A stretch of 64,000 nucleotides of DNA from Haliscomenobacter sp041740695 (GCF_041740695.1 NZ_JBGSLK010000052.1:1-64000); one strand, 5' to 3'. Numbered from the stretch's first letter, positions 17,873 through 26,720 are shown. Notes: a model not told the origin generated them from the letters alone. Translations and numbers: made by a program.

Positions 17873-20800
17873 ATGGGAATTCGTTATCTCAAAAACTCGA
17901 TTTGGGTCCTACCCATCTTATTTTCGTTTTATGTACAGGCACAAAAGCCAAATACCGATTGTCGAACCGCAAAAGTGATTTGTAGCGATAGCACCTTTTC
18001 ATTTTTGCCATTAGGACGAGGTATTGATGATTTTGCCAACTTTAACAACAGCCAGGGCTGTTTACAAAGGGGGGAAAACATCAGTAGTTGGTTTTATTTT
18101 GAATTCCGTAAGGACATGCCTCCAGGTTCTCAAGTTTGGTTTAGCATCACCGATAGGGTAACGCAGAATTGTATTCAAGACTTTGACTTTGCTATATATC
18201 CTGCCGATGTCAATTGTGATAGTTTAGGCGTCCCATTGCGCTGCTCCTTTTTTCAGCCGCCAACCAGTACTTTAGGGCAGCCAATCGTTGGAGGGATGAG
18301 ACCAGGAGAGCCAGACACCACTGAGAGTTTTTTAGGGCCAGGGGTAGATGGTTGGATAAAACCAATGGTGGTACAACCTGGTCAAGGTTTCTTTATGCTG
18401 ATTGACTTTTTCGTCGGGTTTTGTCCAAATGGAGGGTTCGATTCAACTAGAGTAAAAAACTATATTTTTGACTGGGATGGCCCTGCTGCTCCTTTCTTAA
18501 ACTGTATCGCGAATCCGAACTGCGATCTGGTTGAACTCACGACCAGCAATGACACTACCGTTTGTGCAGGTACCAGCCTCAACTTGACTGGCTCTGCCAC
18601 TTTCACCAATAACGGCGAGACCTATATTTGGAAAGCGAGAGGACCGGGTGCCAGTTTCATCCAGCAAGACCCAATGAATACAACCAATGCCGTGGTTAAT
18701 ATCCCTCTCAATTTTTCAGGGCGTTTGGTCTACGAATTTACGGTTGAGGAGGGGAACTGCGTGCATTCCGATTCGATAGTCATCAATGTTACGCCGGCAC
18801 CGGTGGTAAAACTTGTCGCCGATACCGTCCTGTGCCCCAACTCCTTGACCACTGTTCTGGCTCCTGCCGGATTTGCCAGTTATTTATGGCAAAACGGAAC
18901 CCAAAATTCCTCTTTACCTTCAGTTGGTGAAGGTACTTACAGCGTAACTGTAACTTCTAACGATGGCTGTAAGGGAACGGATGACATTCGGATTTTTGAA
19001 AAAAAGGCTCCCAATCCTCTGATCACTGGTGATTCCATTCTGTGTGTTGGTGAAAGTACTCGTTTGAGTGTAGTAGATACCTTTGCTACTTATCGCTGGT
19101 CTACGAGTGCAACCGCAAATTCTATTTTGGTCAATACTACGGGAACCTATTCTGTAACCGTAACGGATGATGAGAATTGTACGATTGTGGGCTCAAAATT
19201 GGTGGAGGTAAAAAGCAATCCTCCGGCTAATATCAGTGGTCCGGCATTTTTCTGCCAGGACAAGAGCACCATTTTAGTGGCACCAAATGGTAATTTTACC
19301 TATCGATGGTCTACCAATGAAACGACGCAGGATATCGAAATAAGCAATACCGGAGTCGTTGGACTAACCGTTACCAATGAATTTGGGTGTACCGCATCAA
19401 GTAGCCTCAGCGTAATCGAAAGGTCTAATCCTGCTATTCAGGTAGGCGGGGATAAGGTTTTCTGTGGAAATGAAAGCGCAATTTTGATCGCTGATCCCGG
19501 GTTCCGGGCTTATTTGTGGTCAACAGGTAATACCAGTACGAGTATTACCATCAATACCCCTGCAACTTACCGTGTTTCCGTTACAGATGTATTTGGATGC
19601 CAAGGTGTTGCCTCTGCAACCATTGATACCATTCCGTATCCGCGTCCGGTTATTGCGGGGAGTGGCAGCATTTGCAGCGGAGAGCGAGCCATTCTTACTC
19701 CTGGCAATTATCAAGCATACTTTTGGTCTAACGGAGCCACAACATCTAGTATTTCGGTCAACACTCGGGGTATTTATGTTGTAACAGTGACCACAGCGAA
19801 TGGCTGTATGGGGGTTGATTCCTTGCCAGTACAGGTTTTTTCAAGCCCTACGCCCGATATTGAGGGCGACCTGGTATTGTGCCCGGGTGAAACGACTACT
19901 GTTCGACTATCTACCAATTATGACCGTTACGCCTGGTCTACGGGTAGTACTACAGCCAGTGTACAAATCAACCAATCAGGTCCTCTCACGGTTCGAGTTA
20001 CTGATATCAATGGCTGTTCAGGAAAGGACTCCGTCAACGTCATGCGCGTCAGCAACCCCATCCCTTCAATTCAAGGGGCCACTCAGTTGTGTGCTGGCGA
20101 TACAACCGAACTAAGCGGTGGCCGGGGGTATCAATCCTACCGCTGGTCAACTGGGGACACCCTTACGGAAATTATGATCAGACAGGGTGGATTGTATACC
20201 TTGACCGTTACGGACTTCAACAATTGCGTGGGAGATACTTCTTTTACCGTTCAATTGTTAAGCAATCCCAAACCGGAAATTACCGGAGATAAAGTCATCT
20301 GCGATGGCACCCGAGCCAACTTAAATGCGACGCTAGGTTACAACATTTATTTGTGGTCCAATGGACGCAACACCTCCAGTATTTCAGTAGGCAATCCAGG
20401 GTTGTACACCTTGGAAGTTACTTCGGACAATGGTTGTATCAACCGGGATTCAATTGATCTGGCCTTGGTGCAGCCCAAACTTCCCAGGGGGATGGGGATG
20501 GAAAAAATCCTTTGTCAAGGCTCAAGTGTTGTGCTGGATCCAGGGCCCGGGTTTAACAGTTATGTATGGTCGACAGGCGCAACTTCGCAAGCCATAAGTG
20601 TAGGTGTAGGTGGCAGGTTTGAGATTATGGTCGTCGACAGCAATGGCTGTTCTACTTCTACTTTTTACCCAGTGAAAGCGGTTAGTGTAGATACTCCCGA
20701 CATTTCCGGGCCAACTGAGATTTGTGAAGGACAATCCACTTTACTTTTTGCACTCAATGGCAGCTTTAGAACCTACGCTTGGTCTACTGGTGAAACGACT

Positions 20801-23533
20801 GGTGCGATCCAAATTCGCGCAGGGGGTAACTTTACCCTGACTACGACTGATTTAAATGGTTGTCGAGCCACAGCTCAGAAAAACATCATTGGTAAACCCT
20901 CTCCACCCATCAGCATCACGGGGGATTTGATCATTTGTCGCAACGAAACCACTATCCTTACCGCGAGCCCCGGCTATCCCGATTACTTATGGACCAATTC
21001 CAACAATGATACCGCTCGTTCCATTATGGTAGGTGCCCCAGGGCCTTATTCTGTACAAGTGATGGGGGCCAACGGATGTCCCGGGAGTGCCACGGTTCAA
21101 GTTGTACAAAGTAGATTACCTTTTCCCATCATTGAAGGTGATCGTTTTTTGTGTGAAAAGGATACTTTAGTGTTGGAAGTAGAAACCGGCTTTATTACCT
21201 ATAACTGGACCAATGGTGAAACCGACAACAGCATTGTCATTCGTGAACCTGGCTTGTATGGTGTGACAGTAGTGGATCACCTCAATTGTGTGGGGAATGC
21301 GTTGATCAGTGTATTTCCCAAGTTGGCACCAACTGTTGAAATCGTGGGGCCACGCACAATCTGTCCCGGCGACACGGTGAATTTACGCACCAGCACTCAA
21401 TTCGGAGCCTACCTATGGAACAATGCGGATACAACAGCAGCTTATATTGTCAATACCCCAGGAACCATTCAAGTAAGGGTACAGGGTGCAAATGGTTGTT
21501 TCAATCAGGACACCTTTTTGTTGAAGCAAGCACCAGTACCCCAATTCAGTTTTGCCGGTAAACCCTATTTCTGTGCAGGCACTGAAACATCCATTCGCGT
21601 CACTGAGGGTTTTGAGCAATACCGTTGGCGAGATGGTTTTTCAGGCTCTAGCAGGACAATCGATACGGCAGGAACCTATTACCTTGAGGTGAGCAATGCG
21701 ACGGGATGCCGGAAACTCGATTCTATTTCGATACAAAACATCGCTTTACCCATTGCCAATGCCGGACCAGATACAGTATTGAACTGTATTTGGCGCGATG
21801 TGCATCTGGGTGGTTTGAATACCAGCGAAGGGCGTTACAACTGGACTGGCCCAGGCATCACCCTCATCAACCGCAACTTACGCAGTCCCAGAGTGGGCCA
21901 ACCCGGTTTTTATACATTGGTGGTTACAGACCCGCAATATGGGTGCATTAGTAAGCTGGATTCCATGCAATTACAGGATTTAGCTTATCGTCCTTCCTTG
22001 AGCATCAGTCCACAAGGAGGATTGTCTTGCCGAGTGGATACCATGCGATTGCTTGGAAACTCTACATTAGTTGGCAACCGTTATCAATACCAATGGCAAG
22101 ACGCTTTTGGCCAGGATATTCTCGATGCTCAAAACATTCAATTGTTGATCAATCGAGGTGGGAAATACACCTTACAGTTGATCGATACCCGCACGGGCTG
22201 TATTGGAGACGCTAGTTATACTGCCGTACCGGATACCCTGGTTCCGGTAGCGGATATTTATGGAGCAGAGCCTTTGACTTGCCAGCGCGATTCGGTCACC
22301 CTGAGCATCACTCAGGCTCGGCCAGGGGAGACCTGGACCTACCAGTGGCAACGCTCCAATGCGGGACAAATGATGAATCTGAGTACCAACCCCCGTTTGA
22401 CCTTGGGGCAAGTTGGCATTTATCGCCTGCAGGTGCAAAACGAAGGCAATGGCTGTATCGCCCTGGATTCGGTACAAATTGTCAATGATACCCTGGCTCC
22501 ACTGGCCGATGCAGGCCCTGACCAGGAACTGGATTGTAACAACCCAAGTGTTCAAATTGGCCAAAGCGGTCAAAGCAATGCCAGTTTTCGCTGGTACCAA
22601 ATTGAAAATGCCTTTTTTAACCGCAAGGAAGCCCAACCTTTGGTGGATGAAAAAGGGACTTATATCCTGGAGGTTGAAAATTTGTTGAATGGTTGCCGCA
22701 GTACCGATACGGTAGTGGTGCTGGTCTTCAATGATTCACCGGACAGTTTGAGCCTAAACGTCAAACACGTTACTTGTGCTGGCTTAAACAATGGTGCCTT
22801 GGAAATTGTGGATGTACGTGGGGGTGAAGGGCCTTTCCTTTATCGTCTGGGCAGACAAGGTATTTTTGGCACCAATCCTTCCTTCAACAATTTGAAAGAT
22901 GGCTTGTATACCCTGGCTGTGCAAGACGTGCGGGGTTGCACCTGGAATCAAGCTGTGCTCATCAATCCGGGTGTTGCAGCAGATTTACAAGTGACGCCAG
23001 CACAAACGATTAAACGGGGTGAAACGGTGCAACTACAATCGGTGACCAACCTTAGCCTCAATACAGTGCAAAATTTCCGCTGGAGCACTACAGCTACTAG
23101 TACTACCATTGCTTGTGATACTTGCCGCAATTTCAGCATTCAACTGTTTAAAACCACAGACTTTACTGCGAATATTGTAGATACCAATGGCTGTGCGGCA
23201 GTGGCGAGAACAATCATCATCGTTGATCCTAAACCAGGATTTTACATTCCGAACGCATTTTCTCCGAATGGAGACAACATCAACGACTTTTTTGACATCA
23301 AACTAGGGCAAGACATCGAAAAAGTAATCAAATTCCAGGTTTACGATCGTTGGGGAGAAATGATGTACAGCCGCGAAAATTTCTTCCCTAAGCGAGAAGG
23401 AGAAGGGCATGGATGGAATGGTGTACACAAAGGTTCGCGGATGGCTTCGGCAGTATTTGCCTGGTATGTGGAAATAGAGGGATTGGACGGTGAGATTTTT
23501 AAAGCTAAAGGAGACGTAACGTTAATTCGTTAA
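17873..23533 (+). CDS. Giant repetitive surface protein with gliding-type (T9SS type B) C-terminus
   Basis: 1886 residues. The ATG at 17873 starts directly on a signal peptide (MGIRYLKNSIWVLPILF... QAQ). After a ~220-residue N-terminal domain come about 14 tandem Ig/PKD-like repeats of roughly 80 residues, each with a C-x-G-E/D start, a central YxWSTG-type core and a TVTDxNGC ending (for example ITGDSILCVGE, IEGDLVLCPGE, ISGPTEICEGQ). Four more divergent repeats and one SprB-type repeat (VKHVTCAGLNNG... GLYTLAVQDVRGC) follow. The end is the gliding-motility-associated C-terminal domain (FYIPNAFSPNGDNIND... VTLIR), which directs T9SS export and surface attachment. The role is probably adhesin or gliding surface protein. 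The family 1 repeat begins at the base after its stop codon. Confidence 0.9.
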   Translation: MGIRYLKNSIWVLPILFSFYVQAQKPNTDCRTAKVICSDSTFSFLPLGRGIDDFANFNNSQGCLQRGENISSWFYFEFRKDMPPGSQVWFSITDRVTQNCIQDFDFAIYPADVNCDSLGVPLRCSFFQPPTSTLGQPIVGGMRPGEPDTTESFLGPGVDGWIKPMVVQPGQGFFMLIDFFVGFCPNGGFDSTRVKNYIFDWDGPAAPFLNCIANPNCDLVELTTSNDTTVCAGTSLNLTGSATFTNNGETYIWKARGPGASFIQQDPMNTTNAVVNIPLNFSGRLVYEFTVEEGNCVHSDSIVINVTPAPVVKLVADTVLCPNSLTTVLAPAGFASYLWQNGTQNSSLPSVGEGTYSVTVTSNDGCKGTDDIRIFEKKAPNPLITGDSILCVGESTRLSVVDTFATYRWSTSATANSILVNTTGTYSVTVTDDENCTIVGSKLVEVKSNPPANISGPAFFCQDKSTILVAPNGNFTYRWSTNETTQDIEISNTGVVGLTVTNEFGCTASSSLSVIERSNPAIQVGGDKVFCGNESAILIADPGFRAYLWSTGNTSTSITINTPATYRVSVTDVFGCQGVASATIDTIPYPRPVIAGSGSICSGERAILTPGNYQAYFWSNGATTSSISVNTRGIYVVTVTTANGCMGVDSLPVQVFSSPTPDIEGDLVLCPGETTTVRLSTNYDRYAWSTGSTTASVQINQSGPLTVRVTDINGCSGKDSVNVMRVSNPIPSIQGATQLCAGDTTELSGGRGYQSYRWSTGDTLTEIMIRQGGLYTLTVTDFNNCVGDTSFTVQLLSNPKPEITGDKVICDGTRANLNATLGYNIYLWSNGRNTSSISVGNPGLYTLEVTSDNGCINRDSIDLALVQPKLPRGMGMEKILCQGSSVVLDPGPGFNSYVWSTGATSQAISVGVGGRFEIMVVDSNGCSTSTFYPVKAVSVDTPDISGPTEICEGQSTLLFALNGSFRTYAWSTGETTGAIQIRAGGNFTLTTTDLNGCRATAQKNIIGKPSPPISITGDLIICRNETTILTASPGYPDYLWTNSNNDTARSIMVGAPGPYSVQVMGANGCPGSATVQVVQSRLPFPIIEGDRFLCEKDTLVLEVETGFITYNWTNGETDNSIVIREPGLYGVTVVDHLNCVGNALISVFPKLAPTVEIVGPRTICPGDTVNLRTSTQFGAYLWNNADTTAAYIVNTPGTIQVRVQGANGCFNQDTFLLKQAPVPQFSFAGKPYFCAGTETSIRVTEGFEQYRWRDGFSGSSRTIDTAGTYYLEVSNATGCRKLDSISIQNIALPIANAGPDTVLNCIWRDVHLGGLNTSEGRYNWTGPGITLINRNLRSPRVGQPGFYTLVVTDPQYGCISKLDSMQLQDLAYRPSLSISPQGGLSCRVDTMRLLGNSTLVGNRYQYQWQDAFGQDILDAQNIQLLINRGGKYTLQLIDTRTGCIGDASYTAVPDTLVPVADIYGAEPLTCQRDSVTLSITQARPGETWTYQWQRSNAGQMMNLSTNPRLTLGQVGIYRLQVQNEGNGCIALDSVQIVNDTLAPLADAGPDQELDCNNPSVQIGQSGQSNASFRWYQIENAFFNRKEAQPLVDEKGTYILEVENLLNGCRSTDTVVVLVFNDSPDSLSLNVKHVTCAGLNNGALEIVDVRGGEGPFLYRLGRQGIFGTNPSFNNLKDGLYTLAVQDVRGCTWNQAVLINPGVAADLQVTPAQTIKRGETVQLQSVTNLSLNTVQNFRWSTTATSTTIACDTCRNFSIQLFKTTDFTANIVDTNGCAAVARTIIIVDPKPGFYIPNAFSPNGDNINDFFDIKLGQDIEKVIKFQVYDRWGEMMYSRENFFPKREGEGHGWNGVHKGSRMASAVFAWYVEIEGLDGEIFKAKGDVTLIR

Positions 23534-23654
23534 GGGGCGACAAAAAAATAAGTATTCATTTTGCCACAGGATTAGATGAGTAAACGATTCATTTCAAGTG
23601 TCTTACCTAATCCTGCGGCTCAATAAAAATGAATACTTATTTTTGCCCCACTAC
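23534..23654 (+). repeat. Family 1 double-hairpin repeat, copy B
   Basis: 121 bp, forward orientation, from GGGGCGACAAAAAAATAAG to GCCCCACTAC. Outer arms AAGTATTCATTTT/AAAATGAATACTT. Inner arms GCCACAGGATTAGATGAG and CTTACCTAATCCTGCGGC pair with two A-C mismatches and one wobble. It starts immediately after the TAA stop of the giant surface protein gene and lies in a convergent gap with cspA. Confidence 0.92.
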
Positions 23655-23659
23655 TAAAA

Positions 23660-23699
23660 AATAAAAACCCCCGGCAAAAATTGGAGGATTGCCGGGGGT
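23660..23699 (-). terminator. Intrinsic terminator of cspA
   Basis: Perfect 10-bp G+C-rich stem CCCCCGGCAA/TTGCCGGGGG (23668-23677 with 23689-23698), followed on the minus strand by a T-rich run. It is downstream of the minus-strand cold-shock gene. Confidence 0.85.
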
Positions 23700-23734
23700 A
23701 AGGATTCTTATCAATCAAAGATCAACACTTGCGA

Positions 23735-23926
23735 TTAGGCAAGCTTAACCTCTACTGCATTCATTCCTTTTCTGCCATTTTCGACTTTAAAAGTGACAGC
23801 GTCACCCTCACGGACTTTGTCAACCAAACCCGTAACGTGTACGAAAAATTCCTCCTTTGAGGCATCATCAACGATGAATCCAAAACCTTTAGATTCATTA
23901 AAAAACTTTACTGTTCCAGTATGCAT
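23735..23926 (-). CDS. cspA: Cold-shock domain protein (CspA family)
   Basis: 63 residues, one cold-shock domain: an OB-fold single-stranded RNA/DNA binder acting as an RNA chaperone. RNP1 is KGFGFI (residues 13-18) and RNP2 is FFVHV (27-31). Length is normal for Bacteroidota homologues, which are slightly shorter than E. coli CspA (70 residues). Its own promoter box lies at 23966-23973 and a strong terminator at 23660-23699, so it is monocistronic. Whether it is cold-inducible or constitutive cannot be told; no long E. coli-style cold-box leader is present (the leader would be about 33 nt). Confidence 0.93.
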   Translation of the reverse strand: MHTGTVKFFNESKGFGFIVDDASKEEFFVHVTGLVDKVREGDAVTFKVENGRKGMNAVEVKLA

Positions 23927-23965
23927 TGGAAAAAACTAAAATGGTGATATGGCGATTTGCCGGGA

Positions 23966-23973
23966 CAAAGATA
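23966..23973 (-). promoter_or_regulatory. -7 box for cspA
   Basis: TATCTTTG on the minus strand fits TAnnTTTG exactly, 40 bp upstream of the cspA start codon. No clear -33 element. Confidence 0.5.
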
Positions 23974-24117
23974 CATCTTTTTTGCTAAAAAATTGATTTT
24001 TCCGTAAAAAAAAACAGGATTACTCCTTGGTAGCCAATATTTCAACACCTCAACATTTCAACCTTAAACTTTTAGCCCTACTTTTGCTCCACATTTATCC
24101 AAATACAATTGCTTGTT

Positions 24118-24414
24118 ATGCACAACAACGAAGAAGACTACTCCGACTACGATTACGATAGCGAGTACTACAACTACGACGGCGGCGATGCTACTGACAC
24201 TCAGGTTACAAAAGATGCTAATGGCAATGAGCTGAAAGATGGGGACTCAGTAACATTGACCCAGGACCTGAAAGTAAAAGGTACCTCGGTGAACCTGAAA
24301 CGGGGTACCTTGATCAAAAATATCCGCCTGACTGACAATCGGGAAGAGGTGGAATGCCACGCGGAAAAGGTGAAAAACCTAGTGTTGAAGACAAAGTTTC
24401 TGAAGAAGCATTGA
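24118..24414 (+). CDS. PhnA-domain protein without the N-terminal zinc ribbon
   Basis: 98 residues. The C-terminal ~68 residues (VTKDANGNELKDGDSVTL... NLVLKTKFLKK) match the PhnA domain, the SH3-like part of PhnA/YjdM proteins. The usual N-terminal zinc ribbon with four cysteines is absent and is replaced by a ~30-residue acidic, tyrosine-rich stretch (EEDYSDYDYDSEYYNYDGG). ATG 24118 is chosen over an in-frame TTG three codons upstream. Despite the old name, no phosphonate genes are near and the function is unknown. A REP-type repeat follows 5 bp after the stop. Confidence 0.8.
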   Translation: MHNNEEDYSDYDYDSEYYNYDGGDATDTQVTKDANGNELKDGDSVTLTQDLKVKGTSVNLKRGTLIKNIRLTDNREEVECHAEKVKNLVLKTKFLKKH

Positions 24415-24419
24415 CTTTG

Positions 24420-24490
24420 GTAGAAACGCACGGTCGTGCGTCTTTGTCTGATTGGCAAACATAATGAGACGCACGGCCGTGCGTCTCTAC
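24420..24490. repeat. Inverted pair of GTAG-type REP hairpins (family 7, BIME-like)
   Basis: Two nearly identical hairpins of the form ACGCACGGYCGTGCGT, one preceded by GTAG (24420-24423) and the other followed by CTAC (24487-24490), separated by about 20 bp. This head-to-head layout is that of a BIME built from REP sequences with the 5' GTAG tetranucleotide. The right end provides the TAG stop codon of the minus-strand gene 24487-25500. It may also act as a bidirectional terminator. Confidence 0.8.
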
Positions 24491-25500
24491 AGTAACGATT
24501 CGATTGAATCCCACACTGTTTGTAATACTGGCACTCCATTTTTCAAATTTTCAGCACGGGTCGCCAATACCCTTTCCCCAGGGAAACTGATCTTTTTACC
24601 TCCTTCCATTGGTGTCGAAGCCTGGTAGTCCTGAATGATCGCCGCTACCATCTTTTCCACTTCATCGGCATGACCCAAGCGACTCGGATCTATGGCGATA
24701 AAAACCTGGGATACCCCGTATTCCACTTTGGTTTTACTTACTTCATGCGTGGATGCACCACCCGAGATGACACTGGCCAGAATATCCAAAAGTAGTGACA
24801 AGCCCGCACCTTTCCAGAACCCGATGGGTATGGAACGCCCCGTTTCCAGAATGGCTTGTGGGTCTCGGCTGAGTTTGCCTGCTGCATCGTAGCCGCCTGG
24901 TACGACTAATTTTTCATCCTTCATGGCGGATTGTTCCATCGCCCCGAATGAAAATTGCGACATGGCCATGTCCAATACAATGGCTTCATTTTGGTATGGC
25001 AAAGCCAGCACAAAAGGATTGTTCCCCAGTTTGGCATCCAAAGCCCCCCAGGCGGGCATGTTGGCAATGGTATTGGTCCAGGCCATAAAAATGAAACCGC
25101 TGCGCGCTGCTTTCCAACCATAAGTTCCGCCCCGCATCCAATGGTTGGTGTGCGCTAAGCCCAGGCAACCGATACCATGCGTTTTCGCCAATTCGATGAC
25201 CCTTTCGGTGGCAAAAAGGGCATTGAGTGGCCCCGGCCCCAAATTACCGTTCCATTGCTCAATGGCAGCGAAGCGGTGCTCTAAACTTGGGCTGGCGGTC
25301 GCTTTGATGTAGCCCGCAACCAGGTACTCCACAAAGCGGGGAAAACGGTTGACCCCGTGGGTGTAGACCCCATCTACACTGTTTTGGGTGAAAATCTCGG
25401 CGCAGATATAAGCGCGGTCGCTGGGCATGCCTTTTTGAATCAAAATTTGTTCAAAAATGGCTTGCATTTGTAAGGCTGGAATCAGAATGGTAGAAGACAT
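24487..25500 (-). CDS. Ldh-family NAD(P)-dependent oxidoreductase (YiaK/DlgD-like)
   Basis: 337 residues of the malate/L-lactate dehydrogenase (PF02615-type) family, distinct from the Rossmann-fold LDHs. Visible are DGVYTHGVNRFPRFVEYL (catalytic His region), LAHTNHWMRGGTYG, GNNPFVLALP, DMAMSQFSFG and GKGAGLSL-type 'GFWKGAGLSLLLDIL'. The sequence is close in pattern to 3-dehydro-L-gulonate 2-dehydrogenase (YiaK/DlgD), but no sugar-acid catabolic genes are nearby, so the substrate is not assigned. The ATG at 25500 (MSSTILIP) is chosen over an upstream ATG at 25533 because it starts the conserved region. Its stop codon lies in the right end of a REP pair. Confidence 0.87.
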   Translation of the reverse strand: MSSTILIPALQMQAIFEQILIQKGMPSDRAYICAEIFTQNSVDGVYTHGVNRFPRFVEYLVAGYIKATASPSLEHRFAAIEQWNGNLGPGPLNALFATERVIELAKTHGIGCLGLAHTNHWMRGGTYGWKAARSGFIFMAWTNTIANMPAWGALDAKLGNNPFVLALPYQNEAIVLDMAMSQFSFGAMEQSAMKDEKLVVPGGYDAAGKLSRDPQAILETGRSIPIGFWKGAGLSLLLDILASVISGGASTHEVSKTKVEYGVSQVFIAIDPSRLGHADEVEKMVAAIIQDYQASTPMEGGKKISFPGERVLATRAENLKNGVPVLQTVWDSIESLL

Positions 25501-25583
25501 GGTGGTTTGCTTGAGTAGGCTAAAGTAGTACAACTTGCTTATTCAAAGTTGCTGACCATGGGAAAAAATAGCCAATCCAGCCT

Positions 25584-26183
25584 TTATTTACTCAAAGTCA
25601 AACGAAGGTGTACCTCATTGGGCGCAAAACCAATACTGCTTTGTGTCAACAATGGTTTGAGTTTTTTATTATCGTTACTCAAGATACTGTGCAAAGACAG
25701 GTCAAATACAAACAAAAAAGCACCCTGAATCAGGATCGAGCGCCCAAAGCCACGTAGCTGCTCTGCGTTTTTTACTTCTCGTTTTCCTCTTTCCATCAAA
25801 TACGCGCCGCCCAGCATGTAACCCACATCCAGGCCAGCATTGAACAACAGGATTTTTTGGATTTTGTAATGCTCCTGGACGCTCTGGTAAGTATCCCATG
25901 CGCCAGGGTCAACCTTAAGGGTACTAAAATAACCGAGGGTGGCAATCCCCAGATTCACCGCACCCCAGCCGATTTGCATTTGTTGGAAGGCTTTGTTTTC
26001 ACCACTGGTGTGGCCAAGGCGGATTGCGCCAACGGCCATATTGCCTAGCGCCCAAGTGCCGAGGACGAGCATGCCTTGGCGTTGTTTGTTGAGGCGAGAA
26101 TTATTTAGATCAGTGAAATCACTTTGAGAAAAACCAAGAGAAGCGAATAGAATAAAAACAAAGGTTAATTGGATCTTTTTCAT
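25584..26183 (-). CDS. Exported or membrane protein of unknown function
   Basis: 199 residues, no family recognised with confidence. A signal peptide (MKKIQLTFVFILFASLGFSQ) is followed by three or four moderately hydrophobic, glycine-rich segments (GMLVLGTWALGNMAVGAIRLG, GAVNLGIATLGYF, NAGLDVGYMLGGAYLM and SILIQGAFLFVFDLSLH). This suggests a small inner-membrane protein with periplasmic ends. The layout recalls other Bacteroidota-specific small membrane proteins. It follows the Ldh-family gene's start by 83 bp on the same strand. Confidence 0.7.
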   Translation of the reverse strand: MKKIQLTFVFILFASLGFSQSDFTDLNNSRLNKQRQGMLVLGTWALGNMAVGAIRLGHTSGENKAFQQMQIGWGAVNLGIATLGYFSTLKVDPGAWDTYQSVQEHYKIQKILLFNAGLDVGYMLGGAYLMERGKREVKNAEQLRGFGRSILIQGAFLFVFDLSLHSILSNDNKKLKPLLTQSSIGFAPNEVHLRLTLSK

Positions 26184-26253
26184 CTGTTTAGCTTTTAAGA
26201 CTAACCAAATTTGATGAACATAGTTTATCCCTTTTCATTTTTTGCCCTGAAAT

Positions 26254-26288
26254 AAAAAAAACTTCTGCCAATTTACTCGACAGAAGTT
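26254..26288 (-). terminator. Intrinsic terminator after tRNA-Leu
   Basis: 8-bp stem AACTTCTG/CAGAAGTT with a 13-nt loop, followed on the minus strand by a T run (T6 beyond the stem). It begins 4 bp past the 3' end of tRNA-Leu. Confidence 0.8.
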
Positions 26289-26291
26289 TCG

Positions 26292-26375
26292 TGCCCGGAG
26301 CGGGACTCGAACCCGCACGGCCGGATGGCCACAGGATTTTAAGTCCTGCGTGTCTACCGATTCCACCATCTGGGC
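26292..26375 (-). tRNA. tRNA-Leu (anticodon TAA)
   Basis: 84-nt cloverleaf with long variable arm. The anticodon loop ACTTAAAATC gives TAA; the D-arm GGTGGAATCGGTAGACAC and T-loop GGTTCGAGTCC are canonical. The acceptor stem has one A-C mismatch at position 5-68. CCA is not encoded. It is read from the same unit as tRNA-Gly(CCC), 38 bp upstream. Confidence 0.93.
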
Positions 26376-26413
26376 AGTGGTTTGCAGGGCACTTTTGCCT
26401 TGCGTTTAAAAAT

Positions 26414-26489
26414 TGGAGCGGAAAACGAGACTCGAACTCGCGACCCCCAGCTTGGGAAGCTAGTGCTCTACCAACTGAGCTATTTCCGC
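26414..26489 (-). tRNA. tRNA-Gly (anticodon CCC)
   Basis: 76 nt including an encoded CCA. The anticodon stem CTAGC/GCTGG closes the loop TTCCCAA, giving CCC. The acceptor GCGGAAA/TTTCCGC is perfect and the discriminator is U, as in other bacterial tRNA-Gly. Confidence 0.94.
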
Positions 26490-26490
26490 G

Positions 26491-26577
26491 AAATAGGGTG
26501 TGGGTGTGAGGGTGTGAAAGTGTGAGTGTGTGTTGGGGCAACCCTGTGTGGTTGCCCTCACGGCTAACCGTCTCCTA
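26491..26577. repeat. Family 6 REP-like element in the tRNA-Gly(CCC) leader
   Basis: Immediately upstream (minus-strand sense) of tRNA-Gly(CCC): a GTGTG-rich tract, the hairpin GGGCAACC/GGTTGCCC (26536-26557) and the small palindrome ACGGCTAACCGT. About 80 bp are shared with 26721-26800, which stands in the same position relative to the other tRNA-Gly. Confidence 0.8.
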
Positions 26578-26585
26578 CAAAGATA
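26578..26585 (-). promoter_or_regulatory. -7 box for the tRNA-Gly(CCC)-tRNA-Leu unit
   Basis: TATCTTTG on the minus strand fits TAnnTTTG and lies just beyond the family 6 repeat, at nearly the same relative place as the box at 26813-26820. A -33 TTG is not obvious. Confidence 0.5.
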
Positions 26586-26617
26586 GCAGGAAACTTTATT
26601 CCTGTCGCACTCTTTTT

Positions 26618-26642
26618 AAAAAAAAAGCCTTCCGAAGAAGGC
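26618..26642 (-). terminator. Intrinsic terminator after tRNA-Gly(GCC)
   Basis: 6-bp stem GCCTTC/GAAGGC with a TTCG tetraloop (minus-strand sense), followed by nine T. It lies 4 bp past the tRNA-Gly(GCC) 3' end and separates it from the next tRNA unit. Confidence 0.9.
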
Positions 26643-26646
26643 GTTG

Positions 26647-26719
26647 AGCGGATGACGAGATTCGAACCCGCGACCTCAACCTTGGCAAGGTTGCGCTCTA
26701 CCAGCTGAGCTACATCCGC
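26647..26719 (-). tRNA. tRNA-Gly (anticodon GCC)
   Basis: 73 nt, CCA not encoded. The anticodon stem CAACC/GGTTG with loop TTGCCAA gives GCC; the acceptor GCGGATG/CATCCGC is perfect and the discriminator is U. It is a monocistronic unit with its own promoter box and terminator. Confidence 0.95.
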
Positions 26720-26720
26720 G

